Assembly: GCA_963775575.1 (NCBI GenBank)
Contig: CAVZJG010000002.1
Location: 1,426,001-1,490,000, forward strand
Reading direction: 5' to 3'
Source: Roseiarcus sp963775575
GTDB taxonomy: Bacteria; Pseudomonadota; Alphaproteobacteria; Rhizobiales; Beijerinckiaceae
DNA length: 64,000 nucleotides
In this document: in pieces, positions 1-8,643 of the stretch
Numbering within the stretch: the first letter of the stretch is position 1
Layout of the letters: each line of letters opens with the position of its first letter
Notes under the pieces: generated by a model
Database searches by the model: none
What the model saw: the letters and a program-made list of their open reading frames with translations, nothing else
What the model was told of the DNA's origin: nothing
Made by a program: the position numbers and the translations under genes

Positions 1-632
1 TGCAGCGCGGTGATGACCTCGCGCCAGAGCACGCCGGACTTCATCGCGTTGCGCTTGTCGGACGAGGTGACCTTGTTGGCGCGCTTGCGCGCGAGATCGA
101 AGGCGACGCGGCCGATGCGCTCGATCTCGAAGGTGTCGTAGACCTGCGTGTCGACGCCACGCTTCTGGCCGTTGGGAAGATCGATGATGCACTTAGGCTC
201 GCCGAAATAGACGCCGCCGGTCAGCTCGCGCACGATCATGACGTCGAGGCCCTCGACGACTTCGCGCTTGAGCGAGGAAGCGTCGGCGAGGGCGGGATAG
301 CAGATCGCCGGCCGCAGATTGGCGTAGAGGCCGAGATCCTTGCGCAGCCTCAGAAGGCCGGCTTCGGGGCGCGCGTCGTAGGGGACGGCGTCCCATTTGG
401 GCCCGCCGACCGCGGCGAGCAGGACGGCGTCGGCGGACTTGGCGAGCGCCATGTCGGCGTCGCTGATCGCTCGGCCGTGTGCGTCGTAGGCGCAGCCGCC
501 GACCAAGCCCCTCTCGATCTCGAAGCGCGCAAGACCGGCGCGGGAAAAGGACGCGATGACTTTTTCGACTTCGGCCATGATCTCGGGGCCGATGCCGTCG
601 CCGGGAAGAACAAGGAGCTTGTAGGCCGCCAT
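1..632 (-). CDS. leuB: 3-isopropylmalate dehydrogenase, N-terminal part (runs off the left edge)
   Basis: Oxidative decarboxylation of 3-isopropylmalate in leucine synthesis, a cytoplasmic NAD-dependent step. The reverse strand from the ATG at 632 reads MAAYKLLVLPGDGIGPEIM, the classic start of the isocitrate/isopropylmalate dehydrogenase family. Further in come LLAAVGGPKWD, LRPAICYP and VRELTGGVYFGEPK, which are LeuB-type substrate-loop sequences. About 210 codons are visible out of a usual 350-370; the catalytic lysine/aspartate half lies beyond the window. The frame is intact throughout. It is divergent from holA, with a 309-bp gap between them. Confidence 0.93.
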   Translation of the reverse strand, partial: MAAYKLLVLPGDGIGPEIMAEVEKVIASFSRAGLARFEIERGLVGGCAYDAHGRAISDADMALAKSADAVLLAAVGGPKWDAVPYDARPEAGLLRLRKDLGLYANLRPAICYPALADASSLKREVVEGLDVMIVRELTGGVYFGEPKCIIDLPNGQKRGVDTQVYDTFEIERIGRVAFDLARKRANKVTSSDKRNAMKSGVLWREVITAL

Positions 633-941
633 GGAATGTCGCCGCTCATGCGTGGGTCACGGCGGGGCTCGTCTCGGCCATCCACGTCTCGGGTCCGGCG
701 GCGCCCTCGTCGAGGCGGGGAGCAGCGGCGAGTCGTGGATGGCCGGGAGAAGCCCGGCCGTGACGGGGAAGGGTCGGGTCGCGTTGGCCCGAGATACGGA
801 ACGCTTGCTAGACGATTTTTGCGCGGGAGAAAAGCGGCGCGACGCCGCAATCGCGCCGGCGCAGGTGGCGCCGAACGCCGCGGGCGCTATGATGGCGGCG
901 GCGCGCGCATCGTGCGGCGCAGTCGAGGGGTCGCAGGTTCA
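633..941. repeat. leuB/holA divergent intergenic region holding a palindromic repeat
   Basis: This 309-bp gap has no convincing gene. It contains an imperfect inverted repeat with 31-bp arms, 656-686 and 734-764 (27 of 31 positions pair). The arms end in GGCCATCCACG and its complement, and each begins with a GTCACGGC-type sequence. The same sequence type recurs at 54,274-54,474, so this looks like a dispersed palindromic repeat family. No clear promoter could be assigned for either flanking gene. Confidence 0.55.
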
Positions 942-1970
942 GTGACGACGATCGGCAATGCGACGGCGGACGCGTACGTCAAACGGCCGCCGCCCGAGAC
1001 GCGTTTCTTCCTCGTCCACGGGAGCGACGAAGGCCTGATCCACGAGCGCGCGAAGGGCCTGGTCGAGGCGGGGCTGGCGGGGAAGGCCGATCCGCTTCGC
1101 CTGACTCGGCTCGGGGGCGACGCCGCGGCGCGCGATCCCGGCGCGCTCGCCGACGAGGTCTATGCGATTGCGATGTTCGGGGGCTTTCGCGCGGTGTGGA
1201 TCGAAGCGCAGGGCAGCGATCTTCTGCCGGCGCTGGCGCCGCTGTTTTCGCGTCCGCCGCCCGACTGCGTGGTGATCGTCGAGGCGGGGTCGCTGAGGAA
1301 AGGAGCGGCGTTGCGCACGGCGTTCGAGACGGCGGAGAACGCCGCTTCGATCGAATGTTACCCCGACGACGAACGCGCGCTCGGCAAGCTGATCGAGGCC
1401 GAAGCGCGCGCCGCGGGGCTGGCCGTGGCGGCCCAGGCGCGCGAATACCTGGTCGGCCTGCTCGGGGCAGACCGGCTGACGACGCGCGGGGAAGTCGCCA
1501 AGCTGACGCTCTATGCTCGCGGCAAGGAAAGAATCGAGGTCGAGGACGTCGAGGCGATCGTCGCGAACGCGGCGCCGTCGAGCCTCGACGCGGCGATCGA
1601 CGCAGCGTTGGTCGGCGACGTGGCGGGGGTGGAGACGAGCGCGAGGCGGTATTTCGCCGAGGGGGGAGACGGCGGGCTGCTGGCGATGTTCCTAGGACGG
1701 CGGCTGGCGCTATTGCACAGACTACGAGTGGAAATAGAAAGCGGGCGATCCTTCGAGGCGGCGATGGCGACGCTGGGAACGCGAATGTCGCCGTCGGGGA
1801 GAAGGGCGCTCGCCAAACAGGCCGAGCGGTGGCCGTCGGCGGCGTTGAATAAACGGCTCGCCGCGGCGGCGGCGCTCGCCGCGCGCACGCGCCGCGATCC
1901 GCGCCTGGCCGAGAGTTTCGCGACGCGGGCGCTATGGGCGCTGGCGTCGCGAGGGCGCCCGCGGGGGTGA
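942..1970 (+). CDS. holA: DNA polymerase III delta subunit (clamp-loader wrench)
   Basis: The delta subunit opens the beta sliding clamp within the clamp loader. The GTG at 942 gives a 342-residue protein, the normal family length. The N-terminal part (FFLVHGSDEGLIHERA) is the usual start of the HolA AAA-like domain. Further on the protein has the expected LxxxLGADRLTTRGEVAKL segment of the middle domain. The reading frame is open well upstream, but that stretch overlaps leuB and looks non-coding, so the GTG after a purine-rich AGGGGTCGCAGG stretch is preferred. It converges on parB with a 97-bp gap. In many alphaproteobacteria lptE precedes holA; here leuB is the upstream neighbour. Confidence 0.88.
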   Translation: MTTIGNATADAYVKRPPPETRFFLVHGSDEGLIHERAKGLVEAGLAGKADPLRLTRLGGDAAARDPGALADEVYAIAMFGGFRAVWIEAQGSDLLPALAPLFSRPPPDCVVIVEAGSLRKGAALRTAFETAENAASIECYPDDERALGKLIEAEARAAGLAVAAQAREYLVGLLGADRLTTRGEVAKLTLYARGKERIEVEDVEAIVANAAPSSLDAAIDAALVGDVAGVETSARRYFAEGGDGGLLAMFLGRRLALLHRLRVEIESGRSFEAAMATLGTRMSPSGRRALAKQAERWPSAALNKRLAAAAALAARTRRDPRLAESFATRALWALASRGRPRG

Positions 1971-2051
1971 GGCGGGGCGGTTCGTCAGGCGCTGTGGTGG
2001 GCGCGGAAGCGCGGACGACGAAGCGGTCAGACACCGGAGGCGGTCGATGAA

Positions 2052-2068
2052 GGCGGGCGCGGCCCGCC
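2052..2068. terminator. GC-rich hairpin between holA and parB
   Basis: A perfect 7-bp inverted repeat (GGCGGGC, loop GCG, GCCCGCC) lies between the convergent holA and parB genes and touches the parB stop codon. It may end transcription from either side, but there is no T-tract, so a Rho-independent role is uncertain. Confidence 0.3.
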
Positions 2069-2961
2069 TAGCGCGGCGGGCGGCTCAGGCGGCGGGAGAA
2101 GTCGTCGAGCTGGTCGAAGCCGCGGAAGGCGATGCGCAGTTCGCCGCTGTCGGCGGAATGGCGGATTGTCACCTTGGTTCCCAGCGCAAGGCCGAGCTTG
2201 TCTTCGAGCGCGCGGGTGTCGGCGTCGACGGGCTGGGCGGGCTTGCGGGGCTTGTGCGGGGACTGGCCGGCGCGTTCGCCCAAGCGCTCGACGTCGCGCA
2301 CGGTGAGGCCCTTGGCGACGATGCGGTCGGCGAGCGCGTCCGGGTCGGCGACGGCGAGCAGCGCGCGCGCGTGGCCGGCGGAAATGGCGCCGGAGGCGAG
2401 CAGGGCGCGGCTGTGTTCGGGCAGTTGCGTCAGACGGATCGTATTTGCGACGTGGCTGCGGCTCTTGCCGACGATGCGCGCGATGTCGGCGGGGGCGTAG
2501 CCGTAATCGGCGGCGAGTTGGCTGTAGCCGCTCGCCTCTTCGAGGGCGTTGAGATCGGCGCGTTGGACGTTTTCGACGATGGCGATTTCCAGCGCTTCGC
2601 GGTCGCCGGCTTCGACGACGATGATCGGGATTTCGTGCAGGCCGGCGCGTTGCGCGGCGCGCCAGCGGCGCTCGCCGGCGATGATCTCATAGGAATCGGC
2701 GACGTGCGGGATCGGGCGGGCGAGCACGGGCTGAATCACGCCGCGCTCGCGGATCGAGGCGGCGAGCTCGTCGAGTTCGTCGTCGGGGAAGGCCTTGCGG
2801 GGATTGCGCGGATTGGGGCGCAGGAATTCGATCGGCGTCTTGCGGGCGCCGCCGCCGCGGCCGGCGGCGGGGGGCTCCTGGCCGGCGTCGCCGAGCAGGG
2901 CGGCCAGGCCGCGGCCGAGGCGCGGGCGATGGTCGAGGTGGCGGGCGGCGTCGTCGGGCAT
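2068..2961 (-). CDS. parB: Chromosome partitioning protein ParB
   Basis: ParB is a CTP-dependent DNA clamp that loads at parS and spreads to organise the origin region. The protein has 297 residues. Residues about 45-135 form the ParB/Sulfiredoxin domain, with NPRNPRKAF and the box-II arginine motif GERRWRAAQRAG. A helix-turn-helix follows (YAPADIARIVGKSRSHVANT), then the C-terminal dimerisation region. The ATG at 2961 follows an AGGAG ribosome site 6 bases upstream, and a longer open frame upstream only overlaps parA. It is the last gene of mnmG-rsmG-parA-parB, 32 bp after parA. Two parS sites lie at 4480 and 6474. Confidence 0.95.
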   Translation of the reverse strand: MPDDAARHLDHRPRLGRGLAALLGDAGQEPPAAGRGGGARKTPIEFLRPNPRNPRKAFPDDELDELAASIRERGVIQPVLARPIPHVADSYEIIAGERRWRAAQRAGLHEIPIIVVEAGDREALEIAIVENVQRADLNALEEASGYSQLAADYGYAPADIARIVGKSRSHVANTIRLTQLPEHSRALLASGAISAGHARALLAVADPDALADRIVAKGLTVRDVERLGERAGQSPHKPRKPAQPVDADTRALEDKLGLALGTKVTIRHSADSGELRIAFRGFDQLDDFSRRLSRPPR

Positions 2962-2993
2962 CGGTAGCTCCTGGAGACGGGAGGGGGCGGCCG

Positions 2994-3839
2994 TCAGGCG
3001 GCGCGCCAGCGCTCTTCGCGTTGAATGAGTTCGGAGGCGAGTTTCAGGTAGGCCTGGCTGCCGGAGCATTTGAGATCGTAAAGCAGCACGGGCTTGCCGT
3101 AGGAGGGCGCTTCGGAGACGCGGACGTTGCGGGGAATCACGGTTTCATAGACCTTTTCGCCCATGAACGCGCGGACGTCGGCGACAACCTGTCCGGCCAG
3201 CGAATTGCGGGGATCGAACATCGTCAGCACGATGCCGTGAATGGTCAACGATGGGTTGAGCGAGCGACGGACCTGGTCGATGGTGTTGAGCAATTGCGAG
3301 AGGCCCTCGAGGGCGAAGAACTCGCATTGCAGCGGGACGAGGACGGCGTCGGCGGCGGCGAGCGCGTTGACGGTGAGCAGGTTGAGCGAGGGCGGGCAGT
3401 CGAGCAGGACGTAAGTGATCGCGCGTTCGGCGTTGTCGCGGGGAAAATACGAGGCAAGGGCGGTCTTGAGCTTGTAGGAACGATCGGCGTGGCCGGAGAT
3501 TTCCAGCTCGAGGCCGAGCAGATCCATCGTCGAAGGGACGATGAACAGGCGCGGCACGGCGGTCGGCGTGATGATCTGGGCGAGCGGGCGCTCGCCGACG
3601 AGGGCGTCGTAGGTCGAAGAGGTGCGTGACTTGCGATCGATGCCGAGGCCGGTCGAAGCGTTGCCCTGGGGGTCGAGGTCGACGATGAGGACGCGTTCGC
3701 CGATCGCGGCGAGAGCGGTGCCGAGGTTGATCGCGGTGGTGGTCTTGCCGACGCCGCCCTTCTGATTGGCGATGACCAAAATGCGGGGCGGAGCGGTGGG
3801 CGCGGGAGAGTCGGCGACGGGCGGGGCGGTGACGGTCAT
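2994..3839 (-). CDS. parA: Chromosome partitioning ATPase ParA
   Basis: ParA is a Walker-type ATPase that segregates ParB-bound origins along the nucleoid. The protein has 281 residues. The deviant Walker A box KGGVGKTTT comes after IANQ near residue 25, and the Walker B segment LLDCPPSL near residue 135. The sequence after it (NALAAADAVLVPLQCEFFAL) is typical of chromosomal ParA/Soj. The start at 3839 overlaps the rsmG stop as ATGA, which indicates translational coupling. About 20 N-terminal residues rich in proline and alanine precede the ATPase core, as is common in alphaproteobacteria. Confidence 0.95.
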   Translation of the reverse strand: MTVTAPPVADSPAPTAPPRILVIANQKGGVGKTTTAINLGTALAAIGERVLIVDLDPQGNASTGLGIDRKSRTSSTYDALVGERPLAQIITPTAVPRLFIVPSTMDLLGLELEISGHADRSYKLKTALASYFPRDNAERAITYVLLDCPPSLNLLTVNALAAADAVLVPLQCEFFALEGLSQLLNTIDQVRRSLNPSLTIHGIVLTMFDPRNSLAGQVVADVRAFMGEKVYETVIPRNVRVSEAPSYGKPVLLYDLKCSGSQAYLKLASELIQREERWRAA

Positions 3840-4471
3840 GGACGGGCCTTTGAAGCGCTTCGGACCCGAAGGATCGCGGCTTCGGGGTCGAGCTTGCTGG
3901 CGACGAAGTCGATCGCGAGGTCGGACGCGGCAGACAGGGTTTCGAGTTGCGCTTTGGCGGAGCGGCCGCGCGGAAAGAGGGCGACCGCGCCATGGGTGAT
4001 CCACACATTGGCGAATTCGATGAGGCGGGGCAAGGGGGCGAGGGCGCGCGCGACGACGGCGTCCACAGGCGCAAGCGCATCGGGGTCGATGGATTCGATT
4101 CGGGCGGGGTGGATTTCGGCCGGCGCGCCGACAGCGCGGGCGACTTCGCGCAGGAACGCGCATTTGCGCCGGTCGCTTTCGATGCAGTGGACGCGCGCGC
4201 CGGGGACGTCGGCGAGCTGGATCGCGATCACCATGCCGGGAAAGCCGGCGCCAGAGCCCATATCGACCCAACGCCGCGCGTGCGGCGCGAGGGCGAGAAG
4301 CTGGGCGCTGTCGGCGATGTGGCGGGTCCACACCTCGGCGAAACTGGCCTCGGAGATGAGATTGGTCACCGTTCGCCAGCGCGCGAGGAGATCGACATAG
4401 GCGGCGAGCCGCGCTACGGCCTCGGGCGCTAGGGGAACGAGGGCGAGGGCGCGCGCTCGGTCAGCGGTCAT
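3836..4471 (-). CDS. rsmG: 16S rRNA (guanine(527)-N7)-methyltransferase RsmG
   Basis: RsmG methylates G527 of 16S rRNA with S-adenosylmethionine. The protein has 211 residues, the usual length. It carries the SAM-binding motif DMGSGAGFPGMVIAI near residue 90, then ESDRRKCAFLREVARA, and the family's N-terminal WRTVTNLIS segment. It lies between mnmG (107 bp upstream, with a parS site and a palindromic repeat in between) and parA, which it overlaps by 4 bp. This gidA-gidB-parAB order is a hallmark of origin-proximal DNA. Confidence 0.94.
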   Translation of the reverse strand: MTADRARALALVPLAPEAVARLAAYVDLLARWRTVTNLISEASFAEVWTRHIADSAQLLALAPHARRWVDMGSGAGFPGMVIAIQLADVPGARVHCIESDRRKCAFLREVARAVGAPAEIHPARIESIDPDALAPVDAVVARALAPLPRLIEFANVWITHGAVALFPRGRSAKAQLETLSAASDLAIDFVASKLDPEAAILRVRSASKARP

Positions 4472-4479
4472 CGCGGCGG

Positions 4480-4495
4480 CGTTTCACGTGAAACA
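4480..4495. promoter_or_regulatory. parS: parS centromere site 1
   Basis: The perfect 14-bp palindrome GTTTCACGTGAAAC spans 4481-4494 and is flanked by C and A. It matches the bacterial parS consensus TGTTTCACGTGAAACA except for the first base. It sits 12 bp upstream of the rsmG start, inside the par gene cluster. ParB from this same operon should load here. An identical 16-bp copy is at 6474. Confidence 0.92.
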
Positions 4496-4519
4496 AGGGG
4501 GCGAGCCCTCATCCAGCGT

Positions 4520-4565
4520 TTCGCTCCGACCCTTCTCCCGCAAGCGGGAGAAGGGTCGGAGCGAG
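4520..4565. repeat. Long perfect palindrome between rsmG and mnmG
   Basis: Arms 4521-4540 and 4545-4564 pair over 20 bp, and the central CAAG adds one more pair, so only two bases remain unpaired. The arms read TCGCTCCGACCCTTCTCCCG and its complement. It lies 13 bp beyond the mnmG stop and could act as a terminator or RNA-stabilising hairpin for mnmG. It has no T-tract and resembles the dispersed CTTCTCCC-type palindromes of Rhizobiales genomes. Confidence 0.75.
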
Positions 4566-4577
4566 GGCGGGGCGTCG

Positions 4578-6446
4578 TCACGCGTCCGCTCCTCGGGCGC
4601 GCGGGCGCCGGACGGTGTGGGCGGCGATCAGGGCGAGGGCGGCAGGGGTGGCGCCTTCGACGCGGCCGGCCTGGCCGAGGCTCGCCGGCCGCACGGAGAG
4701 GAACTTGGCCTTGAGTTCATTGGAGAGGCCGGAGAGGCTGGCGTAGTCGAAATCGGGGGGAATGGTCAGCGCCTCGCTGCGGCGATAGCGGGCGACGTCC
4801 TCGTCCTGGCGGTCGAGATAGACGGCGTATTTGGCGTCGGCCTCGAGGCGCCGCGCCAGCGCGGGATCGATGGCGCGGAGTTCGGGCCAAACACGCGTCA
4901 GGGCCTCGACGGTGAGATGGGGCTGGGCGGCGAGTTCGAACGCGGAACGGCGAACGCCGTCCTGGTTGACGGCGATCCCTGCGGCGGCGAGAGCCGTCGG
5001 CGAGGCGGTCGCCGCCTTCATCGTCGCGCGCGCGGCTTCGAGCCGAGCGGTCGCGGCGCGATGCCGGGCGGCGCGCTCGGGGCCGACGCAGCCAAACGCG
5101 ACGCCCCTAGGGGTAAGACGCTCGTCGGCGTTGTCGGCGCGCAGCGACAGGCGATATTCGGCGCGCGAAGTAAACATGCGATAGGGCTCGCTGACGCCCC
5201 TGGTGACGAGGTCGTCGATCATCACGCCAAGATACGATTCGGCGCGGTCGAACAGCGCGGGGAGAGAACCCCCAGCCAGCCGGGCGGCGTTGAGGCCGGC
5301 GACGAGGCCCTGCGCGGCGGCCTCTTCGTAGCCGGTGGTGCCGTTGATCTGTCCAGCGAAATAGAGGCCCTTGACGCGGCGGGTCGCCAAACTGGCGTCG
5401 AGTTCGCGCGGGTCGACGTAGTCGTATTCGATGGCGTAGCCGCAGCGCAGGATGCGCGCGCGTTCGAGGCCGGGAATGGTGGCGACGAGCGCCGCTTGGA
5501 CGTCGGCGGGCAGCGAAGTGGAAATGCCGTTGGGATAGATCGTGGGATCGTCGAGCCCTTCCGGCTCGAGGAAGATCTGGTGGCCGTCGCGGTCGGGAAA
5601 GCGGATCACCTTGTCTTCGATCGACGGGCAATAGCGCGGCCCGCGCCCGGAAATCGCGCCGGAATAGACCGCCGTGCGATGGGCGTTGGCGCGCACGATC
5701 GCATGCCCTCGCGCGTTGGTGCGGGTGATGTGGCAGGGGACCTGCGCGGTCGTGATCCCTTTCGTCATCGCGGAGAACGGCTCGGGCGGATCGTCGCCGG
5801 GCTGAACTTCGAGCCCCCACCAGTCTATCGACGCGCCGTCGAGCCGGGGCGGCGTGCCGGTCTTCAGCCTCCCGAGCGCGAAGCCGGCGGCGTCGAGCGA
5901 GCGGGCGAGTTCGAGCGAGGGCGGATCGCCGAAGCGGCCGGCCGGCGTGCGCTCTTCCCCGAGATGAACGACGCCGCGCAGAAACGTGCCGGTGGCGACG
6001 ACCAGCGCGCCGCAGGAAAGCGCGCGCCCGTCGGCAAGTTCGATCCCGACGACCGCGCCGTCCTCGATGATGAAGCGGCGCGCCTCGGCTTCGATCACGG
6101 TCAGATTGGCGGTCTCGCCGATCAGCGCCTGCATCGCCCGGCGATAGAGCTTGCGGTCGGCTTGGGCGCGCGGGCCCTGCACGGCGGGGCCCTTGCGCCG
6201 ATTGAGCACCCGGAACTGGATCCCGGCGGCGTCGGCAGCGCGCGCCATCAGCCCGTCGAGGGCGTCGATTTCGCGCACCAGATGGCCCTTGCCGAGCCCG
6301 CCGATCGCTGGGTTGCACGACATCGCGCCGATCGTTTCGCGCTTCTGCGTCACCAGCGCTGCGCGAGCGCCGAAGCGCGCCGCCGCCGCGGCCGCTTCGC
6401 AGCCGGCGTGGCCGCCGCCGATGACAATGACGTCGTAAGCCCTCAT
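4578..6446 (-). CDS. mnmG: tRNA uridine-5-carboxymethylaminomethyl modification enzyme MnmG (GidA)
   Basis: MnmG is the FAD-dependent partner of MnmE; together they install the cmnm5 group on U34 of certain tRNAs. The protein has 622 residues, full length for the family. The FAD-binding motif VIGGGHAGCEAA is at residues 7-18, followed by the signature CNPAIGGLGKG and later RFPDRDGHQIFLEPEG. The ATG at 6446 starts right at the beta strand MRAYDVIVIGGG. The open frame extends further upstream but runs across the second parS site. mnmE, its functional partner, is immediately upstream. Confidence 0.95.
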   Translation of the reverse strand: MRAYDVIVIGGGHAGCEAAAAAARFGARAALVTQKRETIGAMSCNPAIGGLGKGHLVREIDALDGLMARAADAAGIQFRVLNRRKGPAVQGPRAQADRKLYRRAMQALIGETANLTVIEAEARRFIIEDGAVVGIELADGRALSCGALVVATGTFLRGVVHLGEERTPAGRFGDPPSLELARSLDAAGFALGRLKTGTPPRLDGASIDWWGLEVQPGDDPPEPFSAMTKGITTAQVPCHITRTNARGHAIVRANAHRTAVYSGAISGRGPRYCPSIEDKVIRFPDRDGHQIFLEPEGLDDPTIYPNGISTSLPADVQAALVATIPGLERARILRCGYAIEYDYVDPRELDASLATRRVKGLYFAGQINGTTGYEEAAAQGLVAGLNAARLAGGSLPALFDRAESYLGVMIDDLVTRGVSEPYRMFTSRAEYRLSLRADNADERLTPRGVAFGCVGPERAARHRAATARLEAARATMKAATASPTALAAAGIAVNQDGVRRSAFELAAQPHLTVEALTRVWPELRAIDPALARRLEADAKYAVYLDRQDEDVARYRRSEALTIPPDFDYASLSGLSNELKAKFLSVRPASLGQAGRVEGATPAALALIAAHTVRRPRARGADA

Positions 6447-6473
6447 TCTCTTCGTCTCGCTCTTCGTCTCGAA

Positions 6474-6489
6474 CGTTTCACGTGAAACA
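6474..6489. promoter_or_regulatory. parS: parS centromere site 2
   Basis: This is a second copy of GTTTCACGTGAAAC (6475-6488), again flanked by C and A, placed between the mnmE stop and the mnmG start. Two parS sites 2 kb apart in intergenic positions of the mnmE-parB cluster fit a functional centromere. The mnmG start is chosen so that this site stays non-coding. Confidence 0.92.
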
Positions 6490-6493
6490 GGCC

Positions 6494-7903
6494 TCATTTG
6501 CCGACGCAAAGGCGCGAAAATATGTCGCCGAGCACGTCTTCGACATCGATGCGGCCGGCGATGCGCTGCAGCGCGCGCGCGGCCAGCCGCAGGTCTTCGG
6601 CGACCAGCTCCAATTCGCCGCGCGTCGGATCGAGCGCGCGCTCGAGCGAGCCGAGCGCATCGGCGAAGGCCGCGCGGTGCCGCTCCAGCGCGATCAGCGC
6701 CGGCGCCGGACCCGCCATCCGCTCTTCGGCGAGATCGGCGACGGCGTCAAGCAACGTCTCGATCCCCGCGCCGGTCAAGGCGGAAATGGCGATTGGCGCG
6801 CGCGACGCCGTGAGAGGAGGCCGACGGCTCGGATCGTCGCGCTGGCCCGTGGAGGCGGTCAGCTCGAATTCGGCCCCCTGCTCCGGCCGCAGGTCGGCCT
6901 TGGTCAGAACCGCGATCACGGGGCTAGCGCCGGGAAGGCGCGCTTCGATCGGTTCGGCGGCCTCGCTCAGCCACAGCGTCAGGTCCGCCTCTTCGGCGCG
7001 CCGGCGCGCGCGCGCGACGCCCTCGCGCTCGATCGGGTCGTCGCTGTCGCGCATGCCGGCGGTGTCGACGAGGGTGACGGGATAGCCCCTCAGCTCCAGC
7101 GACACCTCGACGAGATCGCGCGTGGCGCCGGGGATCGGCGAGACGATCGAGACGTCGCGGCGCGCCAGCGCGTTCATCAGCGTCGACTTGCCGACGTTGG
7201 GCGGCCCGGCGATGACGACGACGAATCCTTCGCGCAACCGCGCGCCCGCTGCGGCGCCGGCGAGCGCCGCCTCGACGCGCCGCGCCGCCTCGGCGACGAC
7301 CGCGCGCGCCGCCTCGAGCGAAAGCGCGTCGACGTCCTCGACGTCGGAAAAATCGATCTGCGCCTCGAGGATCGCCATCGCCTCCAGCAGTTTCGCGCGA
7401 ATCGCCTCGGTCTCGCGGCTCAGCGCGCCGCCGGCGACGCGCAGCGCCTGGCGGCGCTGCGCCGCGGTTTCCGCGTCGACCAGATCGGCCAGGCCTTCGA
7501 CCTCGCAAAGGTCGAGTTTGCCGTTCTCGAACGCGCGCCAGGCGAATTCGCCGGGTTCGGCCGGGCGCAGCCCAGGGATCTTGGCCAGCGCGGCGACGAT
7601 TCCGGCGACAACCGCGCGCCCGCCGGTCGCTTGCAGCTCGGCCATCTCCTCGCCGGTGAAGCTGCGCGGCGCGCGGAAGCGAATGACCAGGGCGCGATCG
7701 AGCGGTTCGAACGTCGAGGGATCGCGCAAGGCGGTCAAAGTCGCGACGCGGTCGGCAAAGCGCGCGCCCGGCGCCAGCGCCTCCAGCGCGCTCGCGCAGG
7801 CCGGGCCGGAAAGGCGAACGACCGCGATCGCCGCCCGCCCGGCCCCGGAGGCGGGCGCGAAGATGGTGTCGCTGTGGGGAAAAAGAGGACGCGCGTCGAC
7901 CAT
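6494..7903 (-). CDS. mnmE: tRNA uridine-5-carboxymethylaminomethyl GTPase MnmE (TrmE)
   Basis: MnmE is the GTPase half of the MnmEG tRNA wobble-modification complex. The protein has 469 residues. The N-terminal formyl-tetrahydrofolate-binding domain starts DTIFAPASGAGRAAIAVVRL. The inserted G domain has GPPNVGKS (G1), PGATRD (G2), DTAG (G3) and TKAD (G4). The protein ends in the family's Cys-containing tail, FSRLCVGK, which provides the conserved C-x-G-K end. It is the first gene of the leftward run; mnmG follows 47 bp downstream across a parS site. Confidence 0.95.
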   Translation of the reverse strand: MVDARPLFPHSDTIFAPASGAGRAAIAVVRLSGPACASALEALAPGARFADRVATLTALRDPSTFEPLDRALVIRFRAPRSFTGEEMAELQATGGRAVVAGIVAALAKIPGLRPAEPGEFAWRAFENGKLDLCEVEGLADLVDAETAAQRRQALRVAGGALSRETEAIRAKLLEAMAILEAQIDFSDVEDVDALSLEAARAVVAEAARRVEAALAGAAAGARLREGFVVVIAGPPNVGKSTLMNALARRDVSIVSPIPGATRDLVEVSLELRGYPVTLVDTAGMRDSDDPIEREGVARARRRAEEADLTLWLSEAAEPIEARLPGASPVIAVLTKADLRPEQGAEFELTASTGQRDDPSRRPPLTASRAPIAISALTGAGIETLLDAVADLAEERMAGPAPALIALERHRAAFADALGSLERALDPTRGELELVAEDLRLAARALQRIAGRIDVEDVLGDIFSRLCVGK

Positions 7904-8041
7904 GACGGAACCGAATTCATCGCTGCGCCGATTTCGGCGGCGAGATCGCGATCTCTATAATGCAAGCGCCGGCGCGCGTCGCGAGGGATTGCGGCTTCGA
8001 TCCTTGGCGGCGCGACCGCCGATCGCGCCTTCAGCGGCGCC

Positions 8042-8461
8042 CTACTTGTACGGCGGCGTGCAGACGACGTATTGATCGACGACGACTTCGTGATCGCCCT
8101 GCTTCTCCCGCTGGAAATAGAGATAGCAGACGCTCAGCGCGCCGGTGCGGTAGTCGACGCGAAAGACGCCGCCCTCCTGTTCGTGCCGGGTCGCGATGAG
8201 CCCGTAGTCGCCGGGCTCCTGCTTGGTCGCGCCTTCGCCGCTGCGGTAGCACGCCGTGACGCCGAAGGCGCCGGGCTCGATGTCGGTCTTGCCCGGATTG
8301 TGCGCGTATTGGCAGGCGATGACGTCGCCGGTCAACTTATCCAGTCGATAGACCAAGGAGAGATTAATCTGCGGCGCCGCCAGGAATTCGAATTGCGCCG
8401 CCGGCGCGGCCCCGGCGCTGAGGATCGCAAGGGCCGCTGCAAGGACTATGGCGCGTCGCAT
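8042..8461 (-). CDS. Small exported protein of unknown function
   Basis: The protein has 139 residues. A clear signal peptide, MRRAIVLAAALAILSAGAAPAAQ, probably ends at an A-x-A site near residue 22. The mature part is rich in tyrosine and cysteine (IACQYAHNPGKTDIEPGAFG, VCYLYFQREKQG, VVCTPPYK). Three or four cysteines suggest disulfides in the periplasm. I do not recognise the family. It stands alone on the reverse strand, 138 bp from the mnmE start and 182 bp before the gpmA stop. Codon use looks like that of its neighbours. Confidence 0.7.
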   Translation of the reverse strand: MRRAIVLAAALAILSAGAAPAAQFEFLAAPQINLSLVYRLDKLTGDVIACQYAHNPGKTDIEPGAFGVTACYRSGEGATKQEPGDYGLIATRHEQEGGVFRVDYRTGALSVCYLYFQREKQGDHEVVVDQYVVCTPPYK

Positions 8462-8625
8462 CGCCGGACCTCGGGGTTGGGAGCGAATCAGGCGAGCGCG
8501 ATCTAACCAGACTTGCCCGGATTCGCCAACGCGCCGGCCCGCGGATTTCTCGCCCGTCCGGCCAACGCGACGACGCTGTCGGCCCCGCGCGGCTTCGCCT
8601 CGACGGAACGGGATCGGGCCGGCGA

Positions 8626-8641
8626 GCCGCCGCGCGGCGGC
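8626..8641. terminator. GC hairpin just after gpmA
   Basis: The perfect palindrome GCCGCCGCGCGGCGGC lies 2 bp past the gpmA stop codon on the leftward strand. Its position suggests transcript ending or 3-prime-end protection. No T-tract follows, so this is a weak call. Confidence 0.3.
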
Positions 8642-8643
8642 CC

